A stretch of 64,000 nucleotides of DNA, taken from Variovorax sp. PAMC26660. Its GTDB lineage: Bacteria > Pseudomonadota > Gammaproteobacteria > Burkholderiales > Burkholderiaceae_C. This document shows, piece after piece, positions 38,434 through 49,492 of the stretch (the stretch's first letter is position 1; every line of letters starts with the position of its first letter). Position numbers and translations under genes: made by a program. The notes under the pieces are model-generated. The model saw only the letters and a program-made list of their open reading frames with translations. It did not search any database and was not told the origin of the DNA. The stretch spans positions 4,951,501-5,015,500 of the forward strand of contig NZ_CP060295.1 of NCBI RefSeq assembly GCF_014302995.1, written 5' to 3'.

Positions 38434-39156
38434 TTGGCATGGCCGGAGCTGGGGGGCGTTGACATCGCCCTCGATCTCCCGGTGGGCTTGCTGCGCCCAC
38501 CGGTCAAGGCCATGTGCATCCTTGTTCCCGCGGAGCAGCGCTCGCGTTGCGCGGATGTCGGGGCGATCTTTGTGTTTACCTCCGAACTGGAGCGCGTGGA
38601 TTCCGCAGCAGGTGCACGGCGCGCCATTACGCTGAACACGATGACATTCAGAAGTGCCGGGTATGTCGAGGAGCGCAGTCTGCAACTGCGCATTGATGAC
38701 GAGACGTGTGCTGTGCAACGTCTGGTCTCGGAGTCGATGGGAGGCTGCGATGACGAAAGCAGGGTCGACGATTACAAGAGAGGGCTGGCGTTGTGGTCCT
38801 TCGCGGTTGACTACACCGTCAAAACCTTGCTGTACCTGAGCCTGGATGACACCGTGATCTCACATGACCGGGCCTACAGCAGTGCGCCAAGGACGTTTCT
38901 CGGCCTGGGCAGGCGCAAGCGCGAACTCAGGCTGGCGGAGGTTGAGCAGCTTTATGACCGATGCATCGTCGGTCCCGCCAGGGCCACCGATTGGGCTGGC
39001 GCGCAGGCTGATGAATTGGGCTTGGATGGACAAGTGTCACCGCACTGGCGGCGCGGCCACTTTCGCCAGCAGGCGCATGGGCCGCAGGGCAAACAACGCA
39101 AACTGATCTTCATCAAACAGACGCTGATACGTACCGACCGGCTTGCGGCGGGTTGA
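38434..39156 (+). pseudogene. conserved hypothetical protein lacking its 5' end
   Basis: A 240-codon frame of high G+C begins abruptly next to the AT-rich cassette. The only start is a TTG at 38434 without a ribosome site, and an in-frame stop lies 42 bases upstream. The first residues (AWPELGGVDIALDLPVGLLRPPVKAMCIL) read like the middle of a protein. The C-terminal SPHWRRGHFRQQAHGPQGKQRKLIFIKQTLIR resembles the HWRRGH tail of a widespread uncharacterised protein family. The simplest reading is a 5'-truncated gene at the junction of the insertion. A one-base frameshift in the G6 run at 38451-38456 is an alternative. Confidence 0.5.
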
Positions 39157-39247
39157 TCAAGGTGAGGCGAACGCGTTGATCGAATTGAAGCCGCGCTGGC
39201 GCGCACGCTCCAACGCAGCATCTACATTGCGATGCCACAATTCGGAC

Positions 39248-39724
39248 ATGAGCGTTGCGCGTGTTTCGATCCAGACGGCCGATTTCGATCTCTCCGAAGA
39301 GGTCGCCACGTTGCGCGCGGGCGACAAACGCGTGGGTGCCGTCTGCAGCTTCGTCGGCACCGTGCGCGACCGCAATGACGGCAGCACCATCGCATCGATG
39401 GAGCTGGAGCACTACCCCGGCATGACCGAGAAGTCCATCGAGGCCATGATCGACGAGGCGCACAAGCGCTTCGACATCCTCGGTGTGCGCGTGATCCATC
39501 GCGTGGGCCTCTTGCAGCCGCTGGACCAGATCATGATGGTGGCGGTGGTGTCGGCGCATCGCGGCCAGAGCTTCGAGGCCTGCGAGTTCCTGATGGACTA
39601 CCTCAAGACGCAGGCGCCGTTCTGGAAAAAAGAACAGACGCCCGAAGGCGCCCGATGGGTCGATGCGCGTGTGGCCGATGACGCGGCGCTGGCGCGCTGG
39701 GGCATCACCAGTCCGAACGCGTAG
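39248..39724 (+). CDS. moaE: molybdopterin synthase catalytic subunit
   Basis: A 158-residue subunit that takes sulfur from MoaD to make the dithiolene of molybdopterin. AVCSFVGTVRDRNDG, LEHYPGMTEKSIEAMIDEA and the C-terminal WKKEQTPEGARWVD are family marks. It is normally next to moaD; here 7.6 kb of accessory sequence separates them, so it must use a new promoter or readthrough. The start at 39248 gives the MSVARVSIQTADF N terminus. A palindromic repeat module follows 43 bp after the stop. Confidence 0.95.
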   Translation: MSVARVSIQTADFDLSEEVATLRAGDKRVGAVCSFVGTVRDRNDGSTIASMELEHYPGMTEKSIEAMIDEAHKRFDILGVRVIHRVGLLQPLDQIMMVAVVSAHRGQSFEACEFLMDYLKTQAPFWKKEQTPEGARWVDARVADDAALARWGITSPNA

Positions 39725-39767
39725 GAACCTGTCTGGGATCTGTTTGGGTCGTTGCTGTTCAGGGCGA

Positions 39768-39998
39768 CGCTCACGCCGACACGGTGCTCTTTTTCGCGAA
39801 TGTCCCCCGCTTCGCTCCTCCTTTATTTCGCGAAAAAGAGCCCCGTATCGACATGAGCGTTAGACAGAGCGGTCGTTGATCGGCGATGCACCAGCAGCGC
39901 GTCCAGGTGCGAATGACACCGGGTGTTCCCCGCAGCGAAATAAAGGAGGAGCGAAGCGGGGGACATTCGCGGAGGGGAGCACCCGGTGTCATTCGCAC
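39768..39998. repeat. palindromic repeat module, copy 1 (elements B and A)
   Basis: Element B (39768-39859) has 33-base arms, complementary to each other with a few mismatches, around a core with GTCCCCCGCTTCGCTCCTCC. Element A (39907-39998) has different arms (GTGCGAATGACACCGGGTG and complement) around the same core in the opposite direction. A 47-base linker joins them. The same module occurs at 49176-49401 in reverse orientation with about 98 percent identity in A and B by eye. It fills the gap between converging moaE and the Bug gene and may act as a two-way terminator. It resembles REPIN-type non-autonomous repeats. Confidence 0.85.
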
Positions 39999-40057
39999 GC
40001 ACCCCGAACAAACCGCGCGCAACCCTCAACAAGCTGCTGCGCGGCGGCGAACAGGTG

Positions 40058-41053
40058 TCAAAGAGGCTTGAACCCGCTGGCCTGAATGATCCGCTCCCAG
40101 GTCTGCGTATAGGTGCGCACGCGGCCCGCGAACTGGCCCTGTGGCTCGTAGCCAACCGTCAGCCCCATCGTCGTCAGCTTCTGCTTCACGTCGGGCATGG
40201 CCAGCACCTTCTGCAGTGCATCGCCGTACTTGTCGATGATCGGCTGCGGCGTGCCCACTGGCGCGAAGATGCCGTAGTAGGGCAGGTCTTCCAGGTTCGC
40301 AAAGCCCAGCTCGGTGAAGGTCGGCACATTCGGCAGCACCGCCTGGCGCTTGGCGCCGATGGAGGCCACGATGCGCACCTTGCCGGCCTTGTGGTTCTCG
40401 ATGAAGTCCGGCACCGAGGCAATGCCCGCGGTGATCTGGTTGCCCAGCATGTCGGCCGTCATGGGCGCGCTGCCGCGGTAGGGCGCGGGCTGCACGTCGA
40501 TCTTGTACTTGTCCGAGATCATCTTCACGAGGAATTCGGGAATCGACGCGGGTGCCGGAATGCCGATGGTTTCCTTGCCGCCCTTTTGCGTGCGGACCCA
40601 CTTCACGTACTCGTCGATGCTCTTGGCCGGCGTGCCGCCCGAGACGGCCAGCACGTTGGCGAAAGTGGCGAAGCCGGCCACGGGCACAAAGTCGGTGGCG
40701 GGGTTGAAACCGGGGTTCTTGATCACCTGCGGCAGGATCGAGATGGTGTGGTCATGCGACAGCAGCAGCGTATGGCCATCGGCCGGCGACGACTTCAGCA
40801 CAGTGGCCGCGATCTGCCCGCCCGCGCCCGCGCGGTTCTCGACCATCACCGGCACGCCCAGCACGTCCTTGAGCTTTTCGCCCAAAGTGCGTGCAATGGC
40901 ATCCGTGCCCGCGCCAGCCGGAAAACCGACGAGCAGGCGGATGGGCGTGCCGCTTTGCGCTTGCGCAAGGCTCGACAGACCCAGGGCCGCCAGGATGAGG
41001 CCGGCGCTGATCGCCCGGCGAACCGGTTGAACGCGCTGCATTGAAAAAACCAT
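40058..41053 (-). CDS. Bug-family tripartite tricarboxylate transporter substrate-binding protein
   Basis: A 331-residue periplasmic binding protein of the TctC/Bug type, very numerous in Burkholderiales. A signal peptide ends SLAQAQ, followed by PIRLLVGFPAGAGTDAIARTLGEKL and VENRAGAGGQIAA, the loops that hold a carboxylate ligand. No TctA/TctB membrane genes lie nearby, so it is an orphan receptor. The ATG complementary to 41051-41053 is preferred because GGAG lies six bases before it; an ATG 12 bases upstream lacks one. It is divergent from clpB. The ligand is unknown. Confidence 0.9.
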   Translation of the reverse strand: MVFSMQRVQPVRRAISAGLILAALGLSSLAQAQSGTPIRLLVGFPAGAGTDAIARTLGEKLKDVLGVPVMVENRAGAGGQIAATVLKSSPADGHTLLLSHDHTISILPQVIKNPGFNPATDFVPVAGFATFANVLAVSGGTPAKSIDEYVKWVRTQKGGKETIGIPAPASIPEFLVKMISDKYKIDVQPAPYRGSAPMTADMLGNQITAGIASVPDFIENHKAGKVRIVASIGAKRQAVLPNVPTFTELGFANLEDLPYYGIFAPVGTPQPIIDKYGDALQKVLAMPDVKQKLTTMGLTVGYEPQGQFAGRVRTYTQTWERIIQASGFKPL

Positions 41054-41160
41054 GATCGACTCCATTCGAGAGAAAGAAGAAAAAGAGATAAATGCCTACG
41101 GACAAGGGGAAGCGGATCCCGTGCAATAGCCATGCCCAAAGCACCGGCGTGGCCGGCAGC

Positions 41161-41188
41161 CTTGAATCGTGCCCGAACGGCCCTATTT
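41161..41188 (+). promoter_or_regulatory. sigma-32-type heat-shock promoter of clpB
   Basis: CTTGAAT at 41161-41167 and CCCTATTT at 41181-41188 with a 13-base spacer match the heat-shock consensus CTTGAAA-N13-CCCCATNT closely. Transcription would begin about 12 bases before the clpB ATG. ClpB is a classic sigma-32 target, so context supports the call. Confidence 0.75.
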
Positions 41189-41207
41189 TGGATGCAGGAA
41201 TACCACC

Positions 41208-43829
<2,622 letters not shown>

Positions 43830-43835
43830 AGTCGG

Positions 43836-44165
43836 ATGATGAACTTTATTCTTCGCGTCATTCTTCTGCTCCTGGGGCTGGTCTTCGCGGCCAGCCTGGC
43901 CGTGGCGGTCATGCTGCTGGCCGCAGTGTGGGGTGTGCGCTACGCCTGGGGGCGTCTCACGGGCAAGCCCGTGACGCCCTGGGTGATGCGCTTCAACCCG
44001 CGCTCGGGTTTCGACCGTTTTCGCCATCCTGCCGCGCCGGCCGAGCCCACCGCTGCCGATGTGGTCAGCGCCCGCGCCCGCGGCGAGTCGGTGCGCAGCC
44101 CCATCGCCATCGGCTCCGTCGACGACGTGACCGACGTGCGGGCCCGCCCCGTGCGCGGCGACTAA
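43836..44165 (+). CDS. small membrane-anchored hypothetical protein
   Basis: A 109-residue protein starting six bases after clpB. Residues 1-35 form one strongly hydrophobic segment (FILRVILLLLGLVFAASLAVAVMLLAAVWGV), then an arginine-rich cytoplasmic-type tail with VTPWVMRFNPRSGFDRF. No family is recognised. It is likely co-transcribed with clpB. An ATG three bases later gives nearly the same product. Confidence 0.6.
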   Translation: MMNFILRVILLLLGLVFAASLAVAVMLLAAVWGVRYAWGRLTGKPVTPWVMRFNPRSGFDRFRHPAAPAEPTAADVVSARARGESVRSPIAIGSVDDVTDVRARPVRGD

Positions 44166-44176
44166 GCCCCCTCCGA

Positions 44177-45997
44177 TCAGGCGCTGTACAGCGCCTCGAT
44201 CTCGCTGGCGTAGGTCTTGTAGATGCTGGAGCGCCGCACCTTCATGGTTGCGGTGACTTCACCGTCGTCATGGTCCAGCTCTTTGGTCAGCAGATGAAAG
44301 CGCCGAATTTGCGACACCTGCGCCAGCTTTTCATTGCCCCTTGAAATCTCCGTGTCGATCAGCGCGCGCACCTGGGGCTCTTCCACCAGCGAGCGGAAAT
44401 GCGTGAATGAAATGCGCTGCGCCTCCGCCCACTTGCCCACCGTCTCGTAGTCGATCTGCAGCAGCGCGCCGACGAACTTGCGGCCATCCGCCACCACGAT
44501 GCATTCCTTGATGAAGGGGCTGCCCTTCATGGTGTTCTCGATTTCCGAGGGCGTGAGGTTCTTGCCGCCGGCGGTGATCATGATGTCCTTGAGCCGGTCG
44601 ACGATGCGCAACTGCCCGTCTTCCTCGCGCACCACGTCGCCGGTGTACAGCCAGCCATCGCGGATCGACGTCGCCGTGGCCTCGGGGTTCTTGTAGTAGC
44701 CCTCGAACACCATGTCGCCACGCACCAGCAACTCGCCCGTTTCGCCGACGCGATGCTCGGTGCCCAGCGTGGGCGGGCCGACCGTGCCGATCTTCACCGC
44801 ATCGCTGCGGTGGCCAGCGATCATGCCGGTCGACTCGGTCAGGCCGTACACCTCCACCAGCGGCACGCCCAGCGTGCGAAAGAAACGCACCACGTCGGCA
44901 GGGATCGGCGCCGCTCCGGTGAGCGCGATGCGCGCACGCCGCAGGCCGATGAAGTTCTGCAGCGCACGCAGCACGGTCCAGTAGGCGAGGGCGAAGCGGC
45001 CGCGTTCGGCCAGCGTCCAGCTGCTGCGCGGCTTCTCGGCCAGCGGTGCGCATGCGTCCAGCGCGCGCTGGAACAACCCGCGCTGCAGGCGGCCTGCTTC
45101 CTGCATCTTGATGCTGATGCCCGCATGCAACTTCTCCCAGATGCGCGGCACGCCGAGGAACATCGTGGGCGCCACTTCGCGCAGGTCTTCTTGCACGGTG
45201 CGGATCGATTCGCCGAAATTCACCTGCGAGCCCAGGTACACAGGCACGAAGGCCGTGAGCATCTGTTCGGCCACATGGCACAGCGGCAGGTATGACAGGT
45301 GCGTGGTGTCGCCGTCGAGCCCAAGCCGCTCGACGATGCCGGGCACCACGCCGCGGATGTTGCGGTACGAAATCATCGCGCCCTTGGGCTTGCCGGTCGA
45401 ACCCGAGGTGTAGATCATCAGGCCGATGTCGCCCAGCTTCTGGCGTTGCAGCGCGGCGTCGATCAGCGCGTTGCCGTCGCGTGCCTGCGCCTGTTCGCCG
45501 GCTTGTTCGACTTCTGCAAATGTCGCGATGCGCTCGCGCACCTCAGGCGGATAGCTCGCCAGTCCCTTGGTCTCGATGACGACGATCTTGCGCAGGCGTG
45601 GCAACTGGTCGATGGCGTCCAGCACCTTGTCCGTCTGCTCCTGGTCTTCGCAGACGATCACCTCGATGTCCGCGTGCCCGACCACGTAGGCCACCTCGTT
45701 GCTCGGGCTGGTGGGGTACACGCCGACCGTCACGGCGCCGATCAGCCCCGCGCCCATCTGCGCGAGCAGCCATTCGACGCGGTTCTCGGAGATCACGCCC
45801 AGGTGCCCGCCCGGCGCCAGGCCCATCGCATGCAGGCCCAGCCCGAAGTGGCTGGCGCGTTGCAGGTAGTCGGCCCAGTCCAGCGGATGCCAGATGCCGA
45901 AGTCCTTCTGGCGGATCGCGATGCGATGCGGCTGCTGGCGCGCCTGCTCGCGCAGCATCTGCGGCAGCGTGAGGGAAGGGAGCGATGAATCGGTCAT
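44177..45997 (-). CDS. long-chain-type acyl-CoA synthetase (AMP-forming)
   Basis: A 606-residue adenylate-forming ligase. The P-loop YTSGSTGKPKGAMISYRN, the A5 motif VEVYGLTEST, the A7-A8 stretch LYTGDVVREEDGQLRIVDRLKDIMITAGGKNLTPSEIEN, and a C-terminal catalytic domain are present. It activates a carboxylic acid with ATP and coenzyme A. Its ATG overlaps the stop of the upstream ABC ATPase gene, so import and activation are encoded together. The substrate (branched, aromatic or fatty acid) is not defined by sequence. Confidence 0.88.
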   Translation of the reverse strand: MTDSSLPSLTLPQMLREQARQQPHRIAIRQKDFGIWHPLDWADYLQRASHFGLGLHAMGLAPGGHLGVISENRVEWLLAQMGAGLIGAVTVGVYPTSPSNEVAYVVGHADIEVIVCEDQEQTDKVLDAIDQLPRLRKIVVIETKGLASYPPEVRERIATFAEVEQAGEQAQARDGNALIDAALQRQKLGDIGLMIYTSGSTGKPKGAMISYRNIRGVVPGIVERLGLDGDTTHLSYLPLCHVAEQMLTAFVPVYLGSQVNFGESIRTVQEDLREVAPTMFLGVPRIWEKLHAGISIKMQEAGRLQRGLFQRALDACAPLAEKPRSSWTLAERGRFALAYWTVLRALQNFIGLRRARIALTGAAPIPADVVRFFRTLGVPLVEVYGLTESTGMIAGHRSDAVKIGTVGPPTLGTEHRVGETGELLVRGDMVFEGYYKNPEATATSIRDGWLYTGDVVREEDGQLRIVDRLKDIMITAGGKNLTPSEIENTMKGSPFIKECIVVADGRKFVGALLQIDYETVGKWAEAQRISFTHFRSLVEEPQVRALIDTEISRGNEKLAQVSQIRRFHLLTKELDHDDGEVTATMKVRRSSIYKTYASEIEALYSA

Positions 45998-46830
45998 GAG
46001 AGCCAGCGCTTGCGGCGCTTGTAGTGCTTGAGCTCGCGGAAGCTGCGCGATTCGCCGCTGCCGCCCACGCCCAGATAGAACTCGCGCACGTCCGGGTCGG
46101 CCGCCAGCCGCTCGGCGCTGCCGTCGATCACGACCTTGCCGCTTTCCATGATGTAGCCCGTGTGCGCGATCGCCAATGCCACGCTCGCGTTCTGCTCCAC
46201 CAGCAGCATCGAGGTGCCGCGCTCGGCGTTGATGCGCGCGATGATCGTGAAGATGTCTTCCACCAGCTTGGGCGAAAGGCCCAGCGAGGGCTCGTCCAGC
46301 AGGATGAGCTTGGGCTGCGCCACCAGCGCGCGGCCGATGGCCAGCATCTGCTGCTCACCGCCCGAGAGATAGCCCGCCAGGCCCTTGCGGCGTTCGTGCA
46401 GGCGCGGGAAATAGGCATACACGTTGTCGAAGTTGCGCGAGGGCGCGGGCCCGTCGCGCCCCGTCAGCGCATAGGTCGCGGCCACCAGGTTTTCTTCAAC
46501 CGTCAGGTCCTCGAACACACGGCGGCCTTCCATCACATGGCTCAGGCCGCGCCGCACCAGTTGCTGCGGCGCGAGCTGCGCGGTCGGCGCGCCGTCGAAT
46601 GCGATGCGGCCGGCCTCGACCTCGCCGTCTTCCAGCGCGAGCAGGCCCGACACCGCCTTCAGCGTGGTCGACTTGCCCGCGCCGTTGCTGCCCAGCAGCG
46701 CCACGATCTGCCCGCGCGGCACGGCCAGCGACAGGCCGCGCAAGACTTGCACGACCTTGTTGTAGACCACTTCGATGTTGTTGACCTCCAGCACGAGGTC
46801 GGGCGGTGCCACGCGCGCGTCCATCGTCAT
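45994..46830 (-). CDS. livF: branched-chain-type ABC transporter ATPase (LivF)
   Basis: A 278-residue ATPase. Walker A is GSNGAGKSTTLKA, the signature YLSGGEQQMLAIGRAL, Walker B KLILLDEPSLGLSP, and LVEQNASVALAIA is the LivF-type switch region. It is longer than E. coli LivF at the C terminus, with a basic KRRKRWLS end. The start at 46830 makes an ATGA overlap with the binding protein gene upstream, and its stop overlaps the ligase start. Confidence 0.9.
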   Translation of the reverse strand: MTMDARVAPPDLVLEVNNIEVVYNKVVQVLRGLSLAVPRGQIVALLGSNGAGKSTTLKAVSGLLALEDGEVEAGRIAFDGAPTAQLAPQQLVRRGLSHVMEGRRVFEDLTVEENLVAATYALTGRDGPAPSRNFDNVYAYFPRLHERRKGLAGYLSGGEQQMLAIGRALVAQPKLILLDEPSLGLSPKLVEDIFTIIARINAERGTSMLLVEQNASVALAIAHTGYIMESGKVVIDGSAERLAADPDVREFYLGVGGSGESRSFRELKHYKRRKRWLS

Positions 46831-48011
46831 CAGTTCAATGCGATCCAGTCGGAGGCCGGCAGCATCTTCTGGGCCTTCATGTCGGCCTTGTAGACGCGGC
46901 CCACGGGAATGGAGTTGCCCTTGATGGTGATGGGCGTGCCGATCAGCCCGCCGGTGTCGAAGTCCTTGATGGTGTTGAGCGCGGCCTTCAGGTTCTTGCC
47001 GTCCAGCGGCTTGCCGGCGTCGAGCGTGCGCTTTGCCGCTTCGGTGAACAGCATCGCCGTGAGAAAGCCCTGCGTGTAGGCCGTGCTCTGGTAGTCGGTG
47101 CGCAGCGCGCGGATCTTGTCGAGCATTGGCGCCTTGGCCGTGGTGTCGTAGTAGTAGCGGTAGGGCATCACGCCCATGAAGCCGTCGCCGACTTCGCCCA
47201 TCTTCATCACGGTGGAGCTGTCCATGGTCCAGAAGGTGCCCATCCACTTGCTGGTCATGCCCATCTGCTTGCCCTGCTGCATGAACTCGGGAATGGGCGC
47301 GAGGATGTAGCCGTGGAAGATGGTGTAGTCGGGCGCGGCGCGGCGCAGCTTGATGACTTCGGTCGACACGTCCACGCTACCGGCCGGCGTCATGAGCTTC
47401 ACGGGCACCGTGAGGCCCAGCTTCTTGGCGGCGGCTTCGCTGGCCTCGATCGGGTCGCGGCCGAATTCCGAATCGGAGTAGACGAAGGCCACCTTGGCGC
47501 CCGGCTTTTCCTTCGCGATGTGGCGCAGCAGAATGCCGATCTGCTCGGTGTAGTCGGGACCCACCAGGAACTGGTTCGGGTACTTGGCCGGATCGTTGAG
47601 TTCGGTCGCAAACGAGGCGCCCGCCATCAGGATCTGGCCGCCACGGTCCAGCTCGGGGTTGATGGTCTTGGAAAAGCCGGTCGAGTCGCCGTAGTAAAGG
47701 TTGACCTTGTTCTGGCTGGTGATCTTCTTGAAGGCCGCCACCGACACATCGACCTTGTAGCCCGTGTCTTCGGGCACGTAGCGCAGCTTGCGGCCCTTGA
47801 TGCCGCCCGCGTCGTTGACGATCTTCACGTAGTCGGCAATGCCGGCGTTGATGCCCACGCCCGCAAAAGCAAACACGCCGGTCATCGGGATCGAGCCGCC
47901 GATGACGATGTCTTCGTTGCCTTGCGCATAAGCGAACGGCACGGCTGCTGCAAGGCTGGCGGCGATCAGCAGGGCGCGGCGGTGTTGGGAAAGTTTCGGT
48001 GTCTTGGGCAT
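46830..48011 (-). CDS. livK: branched-chain-type ABC transporter substrate-binding protein
   Basis: A 393-residue periplasmic binding protein. A signal peptide (RRALLIAASLAAAVPFAYA) precedes DIVIGGSIPMTGVFAFAGVGINAGI, the ligand loop typical of the LivJ/LivK type I fold. Later segments FVYSDSEFGRDPIEASEAAAKKLG and YTQGFLTAMLFTEAAKR are family-like. Homologs bind amino acids, amides or aromatic acids, so the ligand is open. It lies between livM and livF. Confidence 0.88.
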   Translation of the reverse strand: MPKTPKLSQHRRALLIAASLAAAVPFAYAQGNEDIVIGGSIPMTGVFAFAGVGINAGIADYVKIVNDAGGIKGRKLRYVPEDTGYKVDVSVAAFKKITSQNKVNLYYGDSTGFSKTINPELDRGGQILMAGASFATELNDPAKYPNQFLVGPDYTEQIGILLRHIAKEKPGAKVAFVYSDSEFGRDPIEASEAAAKKLGLTVPVKLMTPAGSVDVSTEVIKLRRAAPDYTIFHGYILAPIPEFMQQGKQMGMTSKWMGTFWTMDSSTVMKMGEVGDGFMGVMPYRYYYDTTAKAPMLDKIRALRTDYQSTAYTQGFLTAMLFTEAAKRTLDAGKPLDGKNLKAALNTIKDFDTGGLIGTPITIKGNSIPVGRVYKADMKAQKMLPASDWIALN

Positions 48012-48046
48012 GCTTTTGTCTCCTGGTTCTGGTTACGCGAATTGCG

Positions 48047-49084
48047 TCAATTGCGAAAAGGCCATAGATGAAAGAAGCGGCGTATGCGCCGCCACACTTC
48101 TGCGAGCCCGTGTGGCTCGAACACCAGAAATCCGACGATTAGCAGCCCGAACACGACGGTGCGAACGGGCGAGAGAAAAACAGTCATCTCGACGCCGCCC
48201 GGCAGCAGGTCGACCACCAGCTTCAGCAGCTCCGGCACCATGGTCATGAACACCGCGCCGAAGATGCCGCCGAGCACGGTGCCCATGCCGCCGACGATGA
48301 TTGCGGCGAGGAAGAAGATCGACATGAGCAGCGGAAAGCTTTCTGGCGTGACCACGCGGAAAAAGTAGGCCCACAGCCCGCCGGCCACGCCTGCGTAGAA
48401 CGACGAGAGCCCGAACGACAGCAGCTTGTAGCGCAGCAGCGGAATGCCCAGCACCTCGGCCGAGATGTCGCGGTCGCGGATCGCGATGAAGGCCCGGCCC
48501 ACGCGTGTGCGAAACAGGTTGGCCGCGCCCAGCACCATGAGGAGCATCACTGGCACGATGACCCAGTAGAGGCGAAACGACGTGTCCAGCGGCAGGCCGA
48601 AGAACTGCGCCGGTGGCAGCGAGATGCCAGTCGTGCCGCCCGTGAGCTTGAGGTTGGCGAACAGGAAGTGCGTGATGAAAGACGCCGCGATGGTTGCGAT
48701 CGCAAGGTAGAGCCCCTTCACGCGCAGCGAGGGAATGCCAACGATCAGCCCGCCGAGCATCGCGACCACGCCGCCCGCAAGGATGTTCAGCAGGAAGGGT
48801 GTGCCTAGCCGCGTCTGCATGATGGCGACGGTATATGCACCGAGGCCCATGAAGGCCGCTTGCCCCAGGCTCACGAGTCCTGTGTAGCCGGTGAGGATGT
48901 TGAGGCCCGTGGCACTTGCGACGTTGATGGCAACGAGGCACGCGAGGTACAGCCAGTAGTCGCTGGCCATGAACGGGAACAACACGAGCAGCGCTGCGCC
49001 GATGGCGAGCCACGTTTTCTGTGTGCGCGAGTCGAACAGCGCTGCGTCGGCTGTGTAGCTTTGCTTGGAGGTGCCTATGCGCAT
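48047..49084 (-). CDS. livM: branched-chain-type ABC transporter permease (LivM)
   Basis: A 345-residue permease with eight to ten membrane helices. The family pattern GLNILTGYTGLVSLGQAAFMGLGAYTVA lies near residues 60-90, and the EAA-type coupling stretch GRAFIAIRDRDISAEVLGI near 220. Its ATG (complement of 49082-49084) follows a 408 bp gap filled by repeats that separates it from the livH gene of the same operon. Confidence 0.9.
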   Translation of the reverse strand: MRIGTSKQSYTADAALFDSRTQKTWLAIGAALLVLFPFMASDYWLYLACLVAINVASATGLNILTGYTGLVSLGQAAFMGLGAYTVAIMQTRLGTPFLLNILAGGVVAMLGGLIVGIPSLRVKGLYLAIATIAASFITHFLFANLKLTGGTTGISLPPAQFFGLPLDTSFRLYWVIVPVMLLMVLGAANLFRTRVGRAFIAIRDRDISAEVLGIPLLRYKLLSFGLSSFYAGVAGGLWAYFFRVVTPESFPLLMSIFFLAAIIVGGMGTVLGGIFGAVFMTMVPELLKLVVDLLPGGVEMTVFLSPVRTVVFGLLIVGFLVFEPHGLAEVWRRIRRFFHLWPFRN

Positions 49085-49101
49085 TGGGTTGCCTGCCGCT
49101 T

Positions 49102-49176
49102 GTGTTCTTGGCGTTCTTGTTCGGGGCGCTGGTGTTCAGGGCACTGTTGTTTGGGGCGCTGCTGTTCAGGGCGATT
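49102..49176 (+). repeat. five 15-bp tandem repeats, left array
   Basis: Five 15-base units of the form TTGTTCGGGGCGCTG follow one another at 49102, 49117, 49132, 49147 and 49162, with two to four changes between units. In one frame they read as hydrophobic pentapeptides, but no gene is supported. They abut palindromic element A. Confidence 0.75.
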
Positions 49177-49401
49177 GCGAATGACACCGGGTGCTCCCCT
49201 CCGCGAATGTCCCCCGCTTCGCTCCTCCTTCATTTCGCTGCGGGGAGCACCCGGTGTCATTCGCACAGGGGCACGCTGCTGGTGATCGCCGATCAACAAG
49301 TGCTCTGAGCGCTCACGTCGATACGGGGCTCTTTTTCGCGAAATAAAGGAGGAGCGAAGCGGGGGACATTCGCGAAAAAGAGCACCGTGTCGGCGTGAGT
49401 G
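49176..49401. repeat. palindromic repeat module, copy 2 (elements A and B)
   Basis: Element A (49176-49265) and element B (49310-49401) are each self-complementary at their arms and share a core in opposite directions. Compared with the reverse complement of 39768-39998, A differs at about two of 91 positions and B at about two of 92; the linker is less conserved. The module interrupts the liv operon between livH and livM. Confidence 0.85.
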
Positions 49402-49475
49402 CCGCCCTGAACAACGGCGCTCTGAACAACCGCGCCCTGAACACCAGCGCCCCAAACGAACAACGCGAAGAACAG
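49401..49475 (-). repeat. five 15-bp tandem repeats, right array in inverse orientation
   Basis: Units at 49401, 49416, 49431, 49446 and 49461 (for example CGCGCCCTGAACACC) are degenerate reverse complements of the left array at 49102-49176. Together with the palindromic module they make the whole 49102-49475 stretch one large imperfect dyad. Confidence 0.7.
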
Positions 49476-49492
49476 AAAGGCAGGCGTTCATC

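Noticed and set aside
38235..38462. A 75-codon frame joining the immunity gene end to the truncated gene
   Set aside because: It starts inside the immunity gene in another frame, and the sequence looks non-coding. A one-base deletion in the G run would link it to the next frame, but nothing supports that from sequence alone.
49021..49308. Pentapeptide-like repeat protein encoded by the 15-bp units
   Set aside because: The frame overlaps livM on the other strand, lacks a ribosome site and runs into palindromic repeat sequence. The repetition is at DNA level.
49102..49475. CRISPR array
   Set aside because: The units are directly adjacent without spacers, are only 15 bp and degenerate, and no cas genes are present.
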